Part shown: piece after piece, positions 1 to 10,005 of the stretch
Layout of the letters: the number at the start of each line of letters is the position of its first letter
Numbering within the stretch: the first letter of the stretch is position 1
Notes under the pieces: generated by a model
Seen by the model: the letters and a program-made list of their open reading frames with translations, nothing else
Told to the model about the DNA's origin: nothing
The model's database searches: none
Source: Anaerolineales bacterium
Lineage (GTDB): Bacteria; Chloroflexota; Anaerolineae; Anaerolineales; Villigracilaceae
NCBI GenBank assembly: GCA_030834895.1
Contig: JAUQXA010000010.1
Coordinates: forward strand, 248,001-312,000
Direction of reading: 5' to 3'
DNA: 64,000 bases
Position numbers and translations under genes: made by a program

Positions 1-560
1 ATGCCGACATAAACGCCGTGTTCATCCACCACCCAGTAATCGTTGTGTTCATCCCTTAATATCTTGTTGAGGAAATCACGAATATGCGCGCCTGCCACAT
101 ATTTGGCGACAGTGGTATCTGCCGCGTCCTTGCATTGCGCGGACATCATCTCGCGCACGGTTGTGTCGCCGGGACGCGGACCAAGCGTGTCGGTGAAATA
201 TTTGAACAGGCTCAAACCATTGATGATGCCGTAGGGCTTCCCGTCATCGCAGACCACAGGCGCAATGCCGCCAGTCTTGCTGGCAAGCGTCCATGCCATG
301 CCGAGCTGGGATTCCGGGCGGATGGTATCGTAACGCCGCATGACCGATTCGAAGCGGGGAGACGCATCTGTCAGCAGAATGGGTGCTTCCAGCCCCAGGT
401 TTTTGAGCACGTAGGCAGTCTGCGGGTTAAGCGCCCCGGCGCGGGCGGCAACGGTGTTGTCTCCATCCCGTTCGCGCAACAGCCAGGCATATCCCATTGC
501 CGAAGCGATGGAATCGGTGTCGGGGTTAACATGTCCTATGACATAGATTTGATCTGGCAT
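1..560 (-). CDS. Manganese-dependent inorganic pyrophosphatase (DHH/CBS type), C-terminus outside window
   Basis: This gene runs off the left edge, so only the first 186 codons are present. The N-terminus reads MPDQIYVIGHVNPDTDSIAS; GHxNPDTDSI is the metal-binding motif of family II (DHH) pyrophosphatases, which hydrolyse pyrophosphate to phosphate in the cytoplasm. From about residue 70 to the edge the protein looks like CBS domains (ending DYWVVDEHGVYVG), as in regulated CBS-containing enzymes of this family where adenine nucleotides control activity. The ATG lies 7 nt after the stop of the molybdenum hydroxylase gene, so the two are probably co-transcribed. The DHH signature that would complete the active site lies outside the visible part. 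Confidence 0.85.
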   Translation of the reverse strand, partial: MPDQIYVIGHVNPDTDSIASAMGYAWLLRERDGDNTVAARAGALNPQTAYVLKNLGLEAPILLTDASPRFESVMRRYDTIRPESQLGMAWTLASKTGGIAPVVCDDGKPYGIINGLSLFKYFTDTLGPRPGDTTVREMMSAQCKDAADTTVAKYVAGAHIRDFLNKILRDEHNDYWVVDEHGVYVG

Positions 561-567
561 GTTATTT

Positions 568-3500
568 CTACTTCCTGAGCGCTCTCCACACTTTTTCCGG
601 TGTGACGGGATTGTCGTCCACGTTTGCGCCGACGGCGTCGAGAATGGCGTTGCCGACAGCTGGCGCGACCCCATCGAGCGGAATCTCCGCGACGGCTTTC
701 GCGCCGAACGGATGGCTGGGTTCCAGCGTCTCGACGAAGATGGTCTCCAGTTCGGGCATTTCATCGGCGCGGAAGATATGATAGCGGTCGAAGTCGCGTT
801 CGTAGGCGACGCCCTTTTCGTCGTAGCGCATTTCCTCGCAGACGGCGTAGCCGAGAGCCTGGGTCATGCCGCCCTCGATCTGACCCGACGCTGTGAGCGG
901 GTTGATGATGATTCCAGAGTCAACCGCCATCACGAGCTTATCCACCGTGACCTGACCTGTTTCCGTGTCCACAGTCACTTCGGCGAATTGCGCCGCAAAC
1001 GGCGGAGGTGACACAGGCGAGACGTAACTTGCCACGCCCATAATTTGTTCCTGATTATTTTTGTGTAATGAATCAAGGGCAATTTCAGCCAATGAGATGC
1101 TTTCTCCACTTGGGGCGATTGCATTGCGATTTGCAAGTTTTACGGCTTCGGGCTCAACTTTCAAACCATTGAATTTTTCGCCAAACATCCTTGCAGCGCG
1201 GACTTTGATTCTCTCCGCCACGATTTGTGCGGCTTTGGTTGCTGCTGTGCCTGAAATATATGTTGTGGATGAAGCATACGCGCCCTTGTCGAACGGTGTG
1301 AAGTCGGTGTCAGAGGAGTAGCAAATCATGTCTTCAATGGGAACGCCCAATACTTCCGCCGCCATCTGCGCGAGAACAGTGTCAGACCCGGTGCCGAGGT
1401 CGGTCGCACCAACCAACAGGTTGAACGAACCATCGTCGTTCATCTTGATGGATGCGCCGCCCATGTCGAGGTAGGGGATGGCAGTCCCTTGCATGGCAAG
1501 CGCAATGCCGATGCCGCGACGTAGGGGCGACCCACCCTTGTCGGTCATGGTTTCTGGCTGACCCGGACGGGTCGCCCTTACGTGCCATTCTTTATTTCCG
1601 TACTTGTCATCCCAGTTGATCGCGGCGCGACCCTGCGCCACGCACTGTTCCAAGCCGACGGTGTGGATGATTTCCGGGCGCGGTTCGCGTCCTTCATTCC
1701 AGGCGGTGGAGAAGGGATGATATTCTCCGGGGCGGATGGCGTTCTTCAGGCGGAAGTCAATCGGGTCGAAGCTCATAGCGCGGGCAATCTTTTCTAAATG
1801 ACGATCCAAAGGCCAATAGCCTTGTGGCACGCCGTAGCCGCGATAGGCTCCAGCGGGCGGGGTGTTGGTGTAAACCACGTCGGCGTAAAAGCGGATGTTG
1901 GGCGCTTTGCGGTATTCCCCGTCGCCGACGTACAACGCCATGGATTTGTGTCCCGTGTTGCCCGTGACGGTCAGCGCATGGCAGCCGTACGCGCCCGTGT
2001 CTGAAAGGGCGTACATCGAGTTGGCGGTGATCGTACCGTCCTTCTTCACGCCCGTTTTCATCCGCACACGCATCGGGTGACGCGAACGCGCAGCGATGAA
2101 TTCCTCTTCACGGGTGTATTCGTAGATGACAGGTCGCTTGGTGGCAATCGTCAGGTGGGCGGCAACGTCTTCGATGAGGACTTCCTGTTTGCCGCCGAAT
2201 CCGCCGCCGATGCGCGGCTTGATGACGCGAATCCGCTTGACGGGAAGTCCCAGCACGGGAGCCATCATCCTGCGGACGTGGAACGGGACCTGTGTCGAGG
2301 TGCGAATCACCAGTCGGTCATCTTCATCCCAATAAGTGACGACCACGTGCGGCTCGATGTGCGCCTGCTGAACCTTCGGCACTTCGTATTCAGCTTCGAA
2401 GATTTGGTCGGCTTCGGCAAAGCCCTTCTCCACGTCGCCGATGTCGATGCGGATTTCTGCGGCGAGATTCTTCTCGGGGTTGGAATCGGCAAAGTTGACG
2501 TACTCAGGCTCGTCGTGAATCCGCGTTGGGCTGGTCATCGATTCGCGCGAGTCCAAAACGGCGGGCAGAATTTCATACTCGACTTCGATCAATGACAAAG
2601 CCTTTTCCGCGATTTCGACAGTTTCAGCGGCGACGAACGCCACACGGTCGCCGACAAAGCGGACTTTTTTGTCGAGCGAGAAAGCATCCAGCGGACCAGG
2701 AATCGGGTCGGACTGACCAGCCGTCGAGTAGACCACACGCGGCAGGTCCTGCCAGGTCAGCACGGCGGCGACGCCTTCCAGCGCTTTGGCTTTGCTGGTA
2801 TCGATCTTCTTGATGAGGGCGTGCGCGTGCGGCGAGAGCAATACCTTGGCATGGAGCAATCCGCGCTTCTCGAAGTCCGCGGCGAAGGCGGGTTTGCCTT
2901 GTGCCAGTTTGACGGCATCCACCTTTATCTCAGGCTTGCCGACGGTTTGCCAGGTCTGCTTGTCGGGTGTAACAACCACCCTGGGTCGAGTCAGCACGCC
3001 CGTCAGGCTGGAGGCGGGGGCGTCGCTCTGAGGTGAGTCATCCTTGGGTGTGCCAAAATCCCATTGAATTGCGTCCCATGCCAGCGGCGCTTCACCCCTC
3101 ATTTCGGCGGCGGCTTTCAAGACTGCCTGCACAGGCTTGAGGTAACCTGTACAGCGGCATAGGATGCCTGAAATCGCCTCGCGGACTTCTGCCTCGCTTG
3201 GATTCGGATTCTTATCGAGCAGGGACTTCGCGGCGAGGATTTGTGCGGGCGTGCAGTATCCGCATTGGACGGCGCCTGTTTCGATAAAAGCCTTTTGCAG
3301 CGGATGCAGACCATCGGTAACCTTCCAGCCTTGGGCTGGGTGCTCGCCGAGGGCTTCGATGGTGGCGACGTTGTGACCTTCCGCCTGTGCCGCGAGCAGC
3401 GACCCCGCATTGACGGGCTTGCCGTCCAGCAGAATCGTGTCCGAGCCGCTCAAGCCGTCTTCATCGCCAAACTTGACGCCGTGGAACCCAAGTCCGCGCA

Positions 3501-3576
3501 GAGCGGCGAGCAAAGTGGTGGAGGGAGCGGTGTCGAGGATGTAGTCCGTGCCGTTGATTTTGAGGGTGAGGTTCAT
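568..3576 (-). CDS. Selenium-dependent xanthine dehydrogenase-like molybdenum hydroxylase, fused [2Fe-2S]/molybdopterin subunit
   Basis: Residues 1-75 are a ferredoxin-like fold in which all four cluster cysteines are absent (GDEDGLSGSD where GCxxxxCGxC is normal, and NAGSL where NSCL is normal). Residues 80-150 are the helical second [2Fe-2S] domain with intact CGYC and CRC. From about residue 210 comes the molybdopterin region with GGGFGGKQ, AYRGYG and the active-site Glu in FGAKAVAE. Cysteine loss in the first domain also occurs, as I recall, in E. coli XdhD/YgfN, which points to the Se-dependent XDH branch. The ATG follows an AGGAG site. Residues about 665-686 are encoded by a palindromic repeat. 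The substrate is probably a purine or related N-heterocycle, unproven. A FAD subunit lies 12 kb away and an SsnA-like gene at 39-40 kb. Confidence 0.82.
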   Translation of the reverse strand: MNLTLKINGTDYILDTAPSTTLLAALRGLGFHGVKFGDEDGLSGSDTILLDGKPVNAGSLLAAQAEGHNVATIEALGEHPAQGWKVTDGLHPLQKAFIETGAVQCGYCTPAQILAAKSLLDKNPNPSEAEVREAISGILCRCTGYLKPVQAVLKAAAEMRGEAPLAWDAIQWDFGTPKDDSPQSDAPASSLTGVLTRPRVVVTPDKQTWQTVGKPEIKVDAVKLAQGKPAFAADFEKRGLLHAKVLLSPHAHALIKKIDTSKAKALEGVAAVLTWQDLPRVVYSTAGQSDPIPGPLDAFSLDKKVRFVGDRVAFVAAETVEIAEKALSLIEVEYEILPAVLDSRESMTSPTRIHDEPEYVNFADSNPEKNLAAEIRIDIGDVEKGFAEADQIFEAEYEVPKVQQAHIEPHVVVTYWDEDDRLVIRTSTQVPFHVRRMMAPVLGLPVKRIRVIKPRIGGGFGGKQEVLIEDVAAHLTIATKRPVIYEYTREEEFIAARSRHPMRVRMKTGVKKDGTITANSMYALSDTGAYGCHALTVTGNTGHKSMALYVGDGEYRKAPNIRFYADVVYTNTPPAGAYRGYGVPQGYWPLDRHLEKIARAMSFDPIDFRLKNAIRPGEYHPFSTAWNEGREPRPEIIHTVGLEQCVAQGRAAINWDDKYGNKEWHVRATRPGQPETMTDKGGSPLRRGIGIALAMQGTAIPYLDMGGASIKMNDDGSFNLLVGATDLGTGSDTVLAQMAAEVLGVPIEDMICYSSDTDFTPFDKGAYASSTTYISGTAATKAAQIVAERIKVRAARMFGEKFNGLKVEPEAVKLANRNAIAPSGESISLAEIALDSLHKNNQEQIMGVASYVSPVSPPPFAAQFAEVTVDTETGQVTVDKLVMAVDSGIIINPLTASGQIEGGMTQALGYAVCEEMRYDEKGVAYERDFDRYHIFRADEMPELETIFVETLEPSHPFGAKAVAEIPLDGVAPAVGNAILDAVGANVDDNPVTPEKVWRALRK
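1520..1582. repeat. Palindromic element in frame inside the molybdenum hydroxylase gene
   Basis: Arms CGTAGGGGCGACCC (1520-1533) and GGGTCGCCCTTACG (1569-1582) are complementary with one mismatch around a 35-bp centre. The element is translated as an insert of about 21 residues without breaking the frame. An intergenic relative with GTAGGGGC/GCCCCTAC ends lies at 11610-11656. Confidence 0.8.
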
Positions 3577-3590
3577 GGTGTCTCCTGAAA

Positions 3591-4103
3591 TTATTTCAAT
3601 CGAGATTTTAGCTCTTGCAAGTGGGCGAGGATATCGGGGTGAAGGTCGAACTTGCCTGCCTTCGAGACGGCGTTTTGCACAATAGATTCCAATTCTTTTA
3701 AGCTGATGTGACTGGTTTGGATAAGGAATACAAGGTCCTCAAAGTCGCTGTCCAAACCACGATCTACCTTGCTGAGAGCAATACTGTAAGGGTCGGCAAT
3801 TTCAATACTCAAATTTCCAAACTGGGCAATGTGGATTACCCGTTTTTCATTTCCTTGCGACAGAGGTATGAAACGGTCTAGAGGAACAGGTTCCATTTGA
3901 ATTTTCAGTTCTCGTGCGATCTGGATAACCTGACGATGTAATTCGCTGGGTTTAAGGTCATCACCAACAAAATCAATATCCATGGTCAGGCGCGGACTTC
4001 CAAGCAGGAGCAACGCGCTGCCGCCGATCAGAGTTAAATGAGATTCGGGCGGAAGGCGATTGCCTAATTCAGTTAAAGCTTTTTCGAGTTCTAAATAGTC
4101 CAT
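3591..4103 (-). CDS. Nucleotidyltransferase-fold protein (DUF6036-like)
   Basis: This 170-residue protein carries the signature of small nucleotidyltransferases: GGSALLLLG followed by a DIDF acidic motif near residue 45 (TMDIDFVGDD). A further conserved region (IEIADPYSIALSKVDRG, about residues 100-116) is typical of DUF6036/AbiEii-like families that pick out SK..R. The ATG starts 2 nt after the stop of the gene at 4106-4624, so the pair is very likely translationally coupled. The stop is 14 nt before the molybdenum hydroxylase start. Such proteins are often partners in toxin-antitoxin-like or phage-defence pairs; the actual role here is unknown. Confidence 0.7.
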   Translation of the reverse strand: MDYLELEKALTELGNRLPPESHLTLIGGSALLLLGSPRLTMDIDFVGDDLKPSELHRQVIQIARELKIQMEPVPLDRFIPLSQGNEKRVIHIAQFGNLSIEIADPYSIALSKVDRGLDSDFEDLVFLIQTSHISLKELESIVQNAVSKAGKFDLHPDILAHLQELKSRLK

Positions 4104-4105
4104 GC

Positions 4106-4624
4106 TTATGCCGCTTGTAATTCCATTTGCTTCAACCAGACTTCTGCTGCATGTTCGTACGTCCCAAGCCAGTTGACAAATTGTCCGCTTAACGTTTGAT
4201 GCCGTTTTGCCAATTGTTCAAGTGCCTGATTTGGGTCTTCTTGTGGGGGAACGCCCAGTATGTTGGAGAACATGTCAGGTAATCGAGGTTGTACTCCGAG
4301 AAGAAGCAACAATTGTTGCTGATATTTCCGTTGAAGAAAAACAGCGGCAGTGTAGTAAAAGCGAAGCACATTTCGGTGATGCATTTGTAGTGAAAGCAAA
4401 TTATCTGCGTTTTGTACTTCTGCTGACAATTCGGGATGACGAAGAAATAGTGGAATCAAAGAAAAACGCACGCGAGCATTTGTGCTTTGCGCCAGTGAGG
4501 CAATGAGATTTGCAGGCGCAAGTAATGGCACAGCGCTGAACTGGTTTCCCATCAGAAATCTCACATCTCGCGCCCACAGTTCAGAAACTAATTGGTCGTC
4601 TGAGTTCATGCTTTGCGTGGTCAT
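4106..4624 (-). CDS. Hypothetical protein paired with the nucleotidyltransferase
   Basis: A 172-residue, mostly helical, probably cytoplasmic protein with no domain I recognise. It has Leu-rich stretches (LIASLAQS, QQQLLLLLG) but no convincing membrane segment or signal peptide. I looked for a HEPN R-x4-6-H motif and found none. It sits 18 nt after the M16C protease stop and 2 nt before the nucleotidyltransferase start. That spacing implies a two-gene module in which this protein is made first and is the presumed partner. Confidence 0.55.
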   Translation of the reverse strand: MTTQSMNSDDQLVSELWARDVRFLMGNQFSAVPLLAPANLIASLAQSTNARVRFSLIPLFLRHPELSAEVQNADNLLSLQMHHRNVLRFYYTAAVFLQRKYQQQLLLLLGVQPRLPDMFSNILGVPPQEDPNQALEQLAKRHQTLSGQFVNWLGTYEHAAEVWLKQMELQAA

Positions 4625-4642
4625 TTATCTAATTTTACATCC

Positions 4643-7552
4643 TTACAAAACCTTCGTCACCTTCAAGCCAGCTTTGGCACTTTCAATTGCGGACTGTGAC
4701 CCAAGTGCCACAACCGACTCGGATTTGGCGAACTTTTCCAGCAATTCGCCGAAAGCAATGAAATCTTCGCCGTTGGTCGAGAGGACTTCGTCGCGTTCCT
4801 TCTGACGCATTTCATCGGTCTTGCCTGTCAGGTGGCGCATCATCGAGGTGTAGCCTTTGGCGTCAGGGAGTTGATAAGCGTCGAAGTCACCGATGGTGCC
4901 GATGATGGCTTTGGTCAGTTCGCTTTCGTTCAACGAAGCGGAGTCGAGGCTCTTTAAAAAGGCGGCAGCGTTGTCGTAGTTTTCGAGTGTGGCATCCAGG
5001 TTCGGGTCGCGGTAGGAGAGGAGGGACAGCACGCCAGAGTTGCTGTCGAAAACGCAGAACGCGCCATAGGCTCCGCCCAGCACGCGGAGTTTTTCCCACA
5101 GGTAGGTGGTCCGCAAGTAGTTGGTGATGACGTGCGAAGAGCCGTCGAGTTCGTAGCCGAGATCATACAGGTTGGCGGCTTTGGCAACGTAGTTGACTTG
5201 GGCGGGGATGGTCAGACCTTCTTTCATAGTCGAAGGTTGCAGGTCGAAGGTCGAAAGTTGAACGTCTTTTTCGGGAATCGCAAAAATGAAATTCTCGAAG
5301 TGCGGCTTGAAGTTCTTCCAGTTTTCGGCATCGAGGGTGACGTTGCAGATCAGCGACTTGCTGTTGATGAGCAAATCGCGCATGGTCTCCAGCTTTTGCA
5401 GGACGCTGTCCCATTTCTTGTCAATGTCGCTGGCGAGCTTGCGCAGGGCGAAGAGATAGTTGATGCCACCCATCTGCTCGTTGACCCAGCCTGCGCCGCC
5501 AAACTGAGCGCGGATGCGGCGGTTGGCGTAGGCGTGTCCGCTGGGGACGAGGGACGACTCCAGCCCCGATTTTTCTTCGAGGACGATCTGCTTGAGACGT
5601 TCGCGATTATCGAACTTCGTGCTGAGCAAGATATCCTTGAGGATGTTCAGCAGTTCGGTGGCTTGACCGACGGTGGCTTTGCCGTGCAGGAACAACTTGC
5701 TGATATTCTCCCGCGACCCGTGGGCTGTGGTGCTGACTCCGTTGCCGTGGATTCCGCCCGTGTATTTTCCGATGCGCTGCGAGAGTTTGACGTAGTCTTC
5801 CTTGTCGGTTCCCATTTCCAGCAGGGTGCGGGCGAAGATCTCTGTCAGCTGAATCAAATCCGTCGGTAGGGTGTGCAGGTCAAAGCCGAGGTCGAGGTAG
5901 ACGATGCCGTTCGTGAACAGGTCATGGTACAGCACAGGTGTATCCTGCACCTGCATCACTTCGATGGGGATGGTCTTGTTTTCCTTCTCCAAATCTGACA
6001 GCTTGAGGAAGGGCATGGTCGCCAGCGCTTCGGGTGAGTTGGGGGCTTCCTGCAATTCTTTGAGTTGTTTGGTGTTTTCGACGCAAGCCTTCAAGTCTTC
6101 CTTGCTCATGCCTTCGCGGACGGCAGCCAGTCGGGATTTCTCCTCTTCTTCGAATTGGCGACCCACTTCGGGGTCGGGTTTGAAGCGTAGCGTCGTCCGG
6201 TGGGGATTATCCAGCAGGTGAGTCTGAATCAGCTTTTCGAAATATCTGGGGTCGGTCGCCAGCCGTGACTTGATCTCGGTCAGTGGGGCTTCGAAGGCGA
6301 GCAACTTGAACGGGTCATCCTCGTGCAGCCAGGTGACGAGGGCGCGGAGCATGACCGAGATGCCGCGCGGGAAGGAGCCTGTGTTGTTTTCGCGCAGACG
6401 GAATTCGATGGTGTTGATGGCGGCGGCGGTCATATCGGGGTCGATGCCGTCGCGGACGAGGGTTCCGAGTGTATCGAAGATCAGCTTCTCGATTTTTTTC
6501 GCGTCACTGGCGCGCGTGCCTTTCAAGCCAGTCGAAAAGATGTGCTGGCGCAATTCGTTTTCGAGACCGAGTCCCGCAAGGTCTTCGCCGAGTCCTGAAT
6601 CGAGCAGCGCCTTTTTGAGCGGCGAAGCGGGTGTGCTGATCAAGATGTGGGCGAGAATCGACAGGCTGAAATCTGTCACGGGGTCGGAGGTGTCAGGCAG
6701 CAGCCAGTTGACCGTGAAGTAGTGCTTCTTCTTGATGTCCTTCTCTTGCCCCGCATCATAAGAATATTGAACTTTCTTCGGCTTCTTGAACGGCTTGGCG
6801 AGTGGAACCTGTGACTTGACTTTGAGCTTCTTGTACTCGGCGAGATAACCTTCCATCAGTTTGAGACGCTTGTCGGGGTCGTCGTTGCCGTAGAAGAAGA
6901 TGAACGAGTTGGACGGATGGTAGTAGGTCTCGTGAAAATTCTTGAACGCTTCGTAGGTCAGGTTGGGGATATTGCGCGGGTCGCCGCCTGAGTCGATGCC
7001 GTAGACGTGCTTCAGGAAAAGCGAATGTTGAATGGTGCGCGCCAATAAACTGTCGGGCGAGGAGTACGCGCCTTTCATCTCGTTGAAGACCACGCCTTTG
7101 TAGGTCAATGGGTTGGCGGGGTCGTCCAGTTCGTAGTGCCAGCCTTCCTGCATCAGCGTTTGCTCGGTGATGAGCGGATGCAGTACCGCATCCATGTATA
7201 CGTCGATCAGGTTGTAGAAATCCTGCAAGTTCTGGCTGGCGACGGGATAACAGGTCTTGTCGGGATAGGTGAAGGCGTTGACGAAGGTCGCCAGTGAGCC
7301 TTTGAGCAATTCGACGAACGGCTCTTTCACGGGATACTTCTGCGAGCCACCTAAAACCGAATGTTCCAAAATATGTGCCACGCCTGTCGAATCCTTTGGG
7401 GTGGTGCGGAAGTTGATCGCAAATACTTTGTTCTCGTCGTCGTTGATAACCGAGAGCAGGCGCGCACCTGTCCGCTTGTGGACGTAGAGTTTGGCGGTGG
7501 CGTTCAGCTCGGGGATATTTTTTTCTTCGATAAGATTAAATGATTTAGACAT
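4643..7552 (-). CDS. M16C family zinc metalloprotease, PreP/Cym1-like
   Basis: A 969-residue protein with the inverted zinc motif HILEH at H60-E63-H64 in the context GVAHILEHSVLGGS, and the downstream region NEMKGAYSSPDS typical of presequence-protease-like M16C enzymes. The length fits the single-chain PreP fold of four M16 domains enclosing a chamber that degrades short unfolded peptides. There is no signal peptide, so it is likely cytoplasmic. The start has an AGGAGACCC ribosome site that lies inside the last codons of the upstream DUF559 gene (8-nt overlap). Residues 763-774 are encoded by a heptamer array (5229-5263), which is unusual for this conserved family. Confidence 0.92.
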   Translation of the reverse strand: MSKSFNLIEEKNIPELNATAKLYVHKRTGARLLSVINDDENKVFAINFRTTPKDSTGVAHILEHSVLGGSQKYPVKEPFVELLKGSLATFVNAFTYPDKTCYPVASQNLQDFYNLIDVYMDAVLHPLITEQTLMQEGWHYELDDPANPLTYKGVVFNEMKGAYSSPDSLLARTIQHSLFLKHVYGIDSGGDPRNIPNLTYEAFKNFHETYYHPSNSFIFFYGNDDPDKRLKLMEGYLAEYKKLKVKSQVPLAKPFKKPKKVQYSYDAGQEKDIKKKHYFTVNWLLPDTSDPVTDFSLSILAHILISTPASPLKKALLDSGLGEDLAGLGLENELRQHIFSTGLKGTRASDAKKIEKLIFDTLGTLVRDGIDPDMTAAAINTIEFRLRENNTGSFPRGISVMLRALVTWLHEDDPFKLLAFEAPLTEIKSRLATDPRYFEKLIQTHLLDNPHRTTLRFKPDPEVGRQFEEEEKSRLAAVREGMSKEDLKACVENTKQLKELQEAPNSPEALATMPFLKLSDLEKENKTIPIEVMQVQDTPVLYHDLFTNGIVYLDLGFDLHTLPTDLIQLTEIFARTLLEMGTDKEDYVKLSQRIGKYTGGIHGNGVSTTAHGSRENISKLFLHGKATVGQATELLNILKDILLSTKFDNRERLKQIVLEEKSGLESSLVPSGHAYANRRIRAQFGGAGWVNEQMGGINYLFALRKLASDIDKKWDSVLQKLETMRDLLINSKSLICNVTLDAENWKNFKPHFENFIFAIPEKDVQLSTFDLQPSTMKEGLTIPAQVNYVAKAANLYDLGYELDGSSHVITNYLRTTYLWEKLRVLGGAYGAFCVFDSNSGVLSLLSYRDPNLDATLENYDNAAAFLKSLDSASLNESELTKAIIGTIGDFDAYQLPDAKGYTSMMRHLTGKTDEMRQKERDEVLSTNGEDFIAFGELLEKFAKSESVVALGSQSAIESAKAGLKVTKVL
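5229..5263. repeat. Heptamer tandem array in frame inside the M16C gene
   Basis: Five consecutive 7-bp units on the plus strand: GTCGAAG, GTTGCAG, GTCGAAG, GTCGAAA, GTTGAAC. The 35 bp encode about 12 residues (QLSTFDLQPST) on the minus strand. Similar arrays of different sequence occur at 16124, 29828, 48774 and elsewhere. Confidence 0.75.
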
Positions 7553-7979
7553 GGGTCTCCTGATTCATAAGTTCCTTCTCCCCTGTGGGGAGAAGGCTGG
7601 GATGAGGGGCGCTGTTGATTCTACCCTCAACCTCTTCGATAATTGCCGTCACAACGGCGTGGATGTTGTATCTCACATCTTCATTTCTAAAGCGTATTAC
7701 TTTGTATCCAAGCGCCTCCAGATATTCTGTTCTTGCTTGATCGTATTCCTGTTGTTCTTTTTCGTCATGTGAAGCGCCGTCTATCTCGATCAGCAGCTTT
7801 GCTTTAGCGCAATAAAAATCAATGATGAAAAAGTCAATCGGATGCTGGCGCCTGAATTTGTACTTCAGGTTCCTGTTCCGCAAGTGTCGCCACGGTGTCG
7901 CTTCGGCTGGAGTTTGCGGTTGGCGCAATTCTCTCGCGAATTGGCGGATGGCTGGGTGGACGCGAAGGCGTTTTTCCAT
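7545..7979 (-). CDS. DUF559 (Vsr/restriction-endonuclease-like) protein
   Basis: A 144-residue protein with the DUF559 core: KFRRQHPIDFFIIDFYC, LLIEIDGASH and RTEYLEALGYKVIRFRNEDV. The Asp and Glu residues of IDFY and IEIDG match the nuclease active-site pattern of the Vsr-like PD-(D/E)XK fold. The last 20 or so residues (SAPHPSLLPTGEK) come from a hairpin repeat (CCTTCTCCCC/GGGGAGAAGG) that has extended the coding end. The gene starts 15 nt after the CcrM-like methyltransferase and overlaps the protease start by 8 nt. A broken second copy lies at 9225-9586. Function in bacteria is unproven. Confidence 0.8.
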   Translation of the reverse strand: MEKRLRVHPAIRQFARELRQPQTPAEATPWRHLRNRNLKYKFRRQHPIDFFIIDFYCAKAKLLIEIDGASHDEKEQQEYDQARTEYLEALGYKVIRFRNEDVRYNIHAVVTAIIEEVEGRINSAPHPSLLPTGEKELMNQETHV

Positions 7980-7994
7980 GATTGGCAGCGACCC

Positions 7995-9128
<1,134 letters not shown>

Positions 9129-9159
9129 TTATACAAATTCAGACTATAGACCATCGACG

Positions 9160-9197
9160 ACACCTGCACTGCACCAAACGCAGTGCGGTGCAAGTGT
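9160..9197. repeat. Inverted repeat flanked by heptamer-like sequence
   Basis: Arms ACACCTGCACTGCACC and (c)GGTGCAAGTGT form an imperfect hairpin, flanked by TAGACCA/TTGACCA heptads. A related copy with an extra inner hairpin lies at 21736-21799. Confidence 0.6.
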
Positions 9198-9224
9198 AGA
9201 CCATTGACCATTGCTTGTCCATCG

Positions 9225-9586
9225 TCATTTGTTTTCATCTTCCATCGCATGAAGTATGGCAAGTATAACGCTATCAATGTTATTTATCACATCGTTATTC
9301 CAAAAGCGGATCACTTTATAACCCAGCGATTCCAAATATTTTGTTCTCTCTTGATCATACTCTTCCTGTTCCAGGTGCTGACTCCAGTCCAGTTCGATGA
9401 TGAGTTCCTTTTCGATGCAAACGAAATCGGGGATATAGTTGCCAACCGCATGTTGCCTTCTAAAGTTGATTCCCAATTGATCGCTACAATAACTGCCCAA
9501 AGTTTGCGCTCGGCAGGAGTTAGTTCTTTTCGTAGTTCGATGGCGCGGGTTCTGGTTTTCGGGTTGCCTCTGGGTGGGCACGGCAT
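9225..9586 (-). pseudogene. Frameshifted DUF559 nuclease-like gene
   Basis: The ATG at 9586 follows a GGAGG site and begins MPCPPRGNPKTRTRAIELRK, continuing through ELTPAERKLWAVI, the normal DUF559 N-terminus. At about 9488 one base is missing and the family sequence continues in another frame as SDQLGINFRRQHAVGNYIPD, then IIELDWSQH and LESLGYKVIRFWNND. Inserting one C after ATT would restore AVIR-SDQLG. The gene is therefore a one-base frameshift of an otherwise complete reading frame, or an assembly error. It is related to the intact DUF559 gene at 7545-7979. Confidence 0.75.
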
Positions 9587-9601
9587 TTCTTCCCCTCCTA
9601 A

Positions 9602-9642
9602 CCTCCCCAATTGCGACGGAAAGCACGTCGAAATTGGGGAGG
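9602..9642. repeat. Inverted repeat upstream of the DUF559 pseudogene
   Basis: CCTCCCCAATT and AATTGGGGAGG enclose a second stem CGACG/CGTCG. A related element (CTCCCCCAAATTCC arms) sits at 27914-27953. Confidence 0.7.
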
Positions 9643-9779
9643 GACGGTTGCGTCTGAAATTAAAATTATAGGAACGCTCTCGGTCTTCATAAATAATCTC
9701 AATTCCAAGTTCTCCCCCAAATTCGACAGCACTATCGTCGCACGCTTCGCGGGGGGAGATGTCCAACGGACAGAGGGGG

Positions 9780-9945
9780 CTATGCCCCAAAACTCTCTGC
9801 CAGCAGACTCTCAAACAAACCGTCGATGCTCCAACAGGCTCAACGTGGCACCTGCCTCCCCGCCTCGCGAGGCTCAAACGCCGAGTTCCTCCCCCGCACG
9901 AAGTCCCCGAGCCGCATTGCGGCGAGTGGGAGCGACTCGACCCGT
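9780..9945 (-). pseudogene. hsdS 3'-end relic 1
   Basis: Minus-strand translation gives VESLPLAAMRLGDFVRGR, then EPREAGRQV, an interruption, and DGLFESLLAESFGA followed by a stop. The RVESL...EAGRQV.GLFESLLAESF pattern matches the C-terminal coiled coil of type I restriction specificity subunits. Only the 3' end survives, with a frame break and an inserted palindromic stretch. The region 9646-10005 otherwise holds nothing I can support as a gene. Confidence 0.6.
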
Positions 9946-10005
9946 ACAAAAACGGCCATCTACAAATGGACTCACGAATGCATGAAGCATGCATCCTTGA
10001 TTCTT

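Noticed and set aside
84..578. Plus-strand open frame of 164 codons
   Set aside because: It is the antisense of the DHH/CBS pyrophosphatase gene, whose GHVNPDTDSI motif on the minus strand is convincing.
4106..4624. HEPN toxin identity for the nucleotidyltransferase partner
   Set aside because: No R-x4-6-H motif could be found in the protein.
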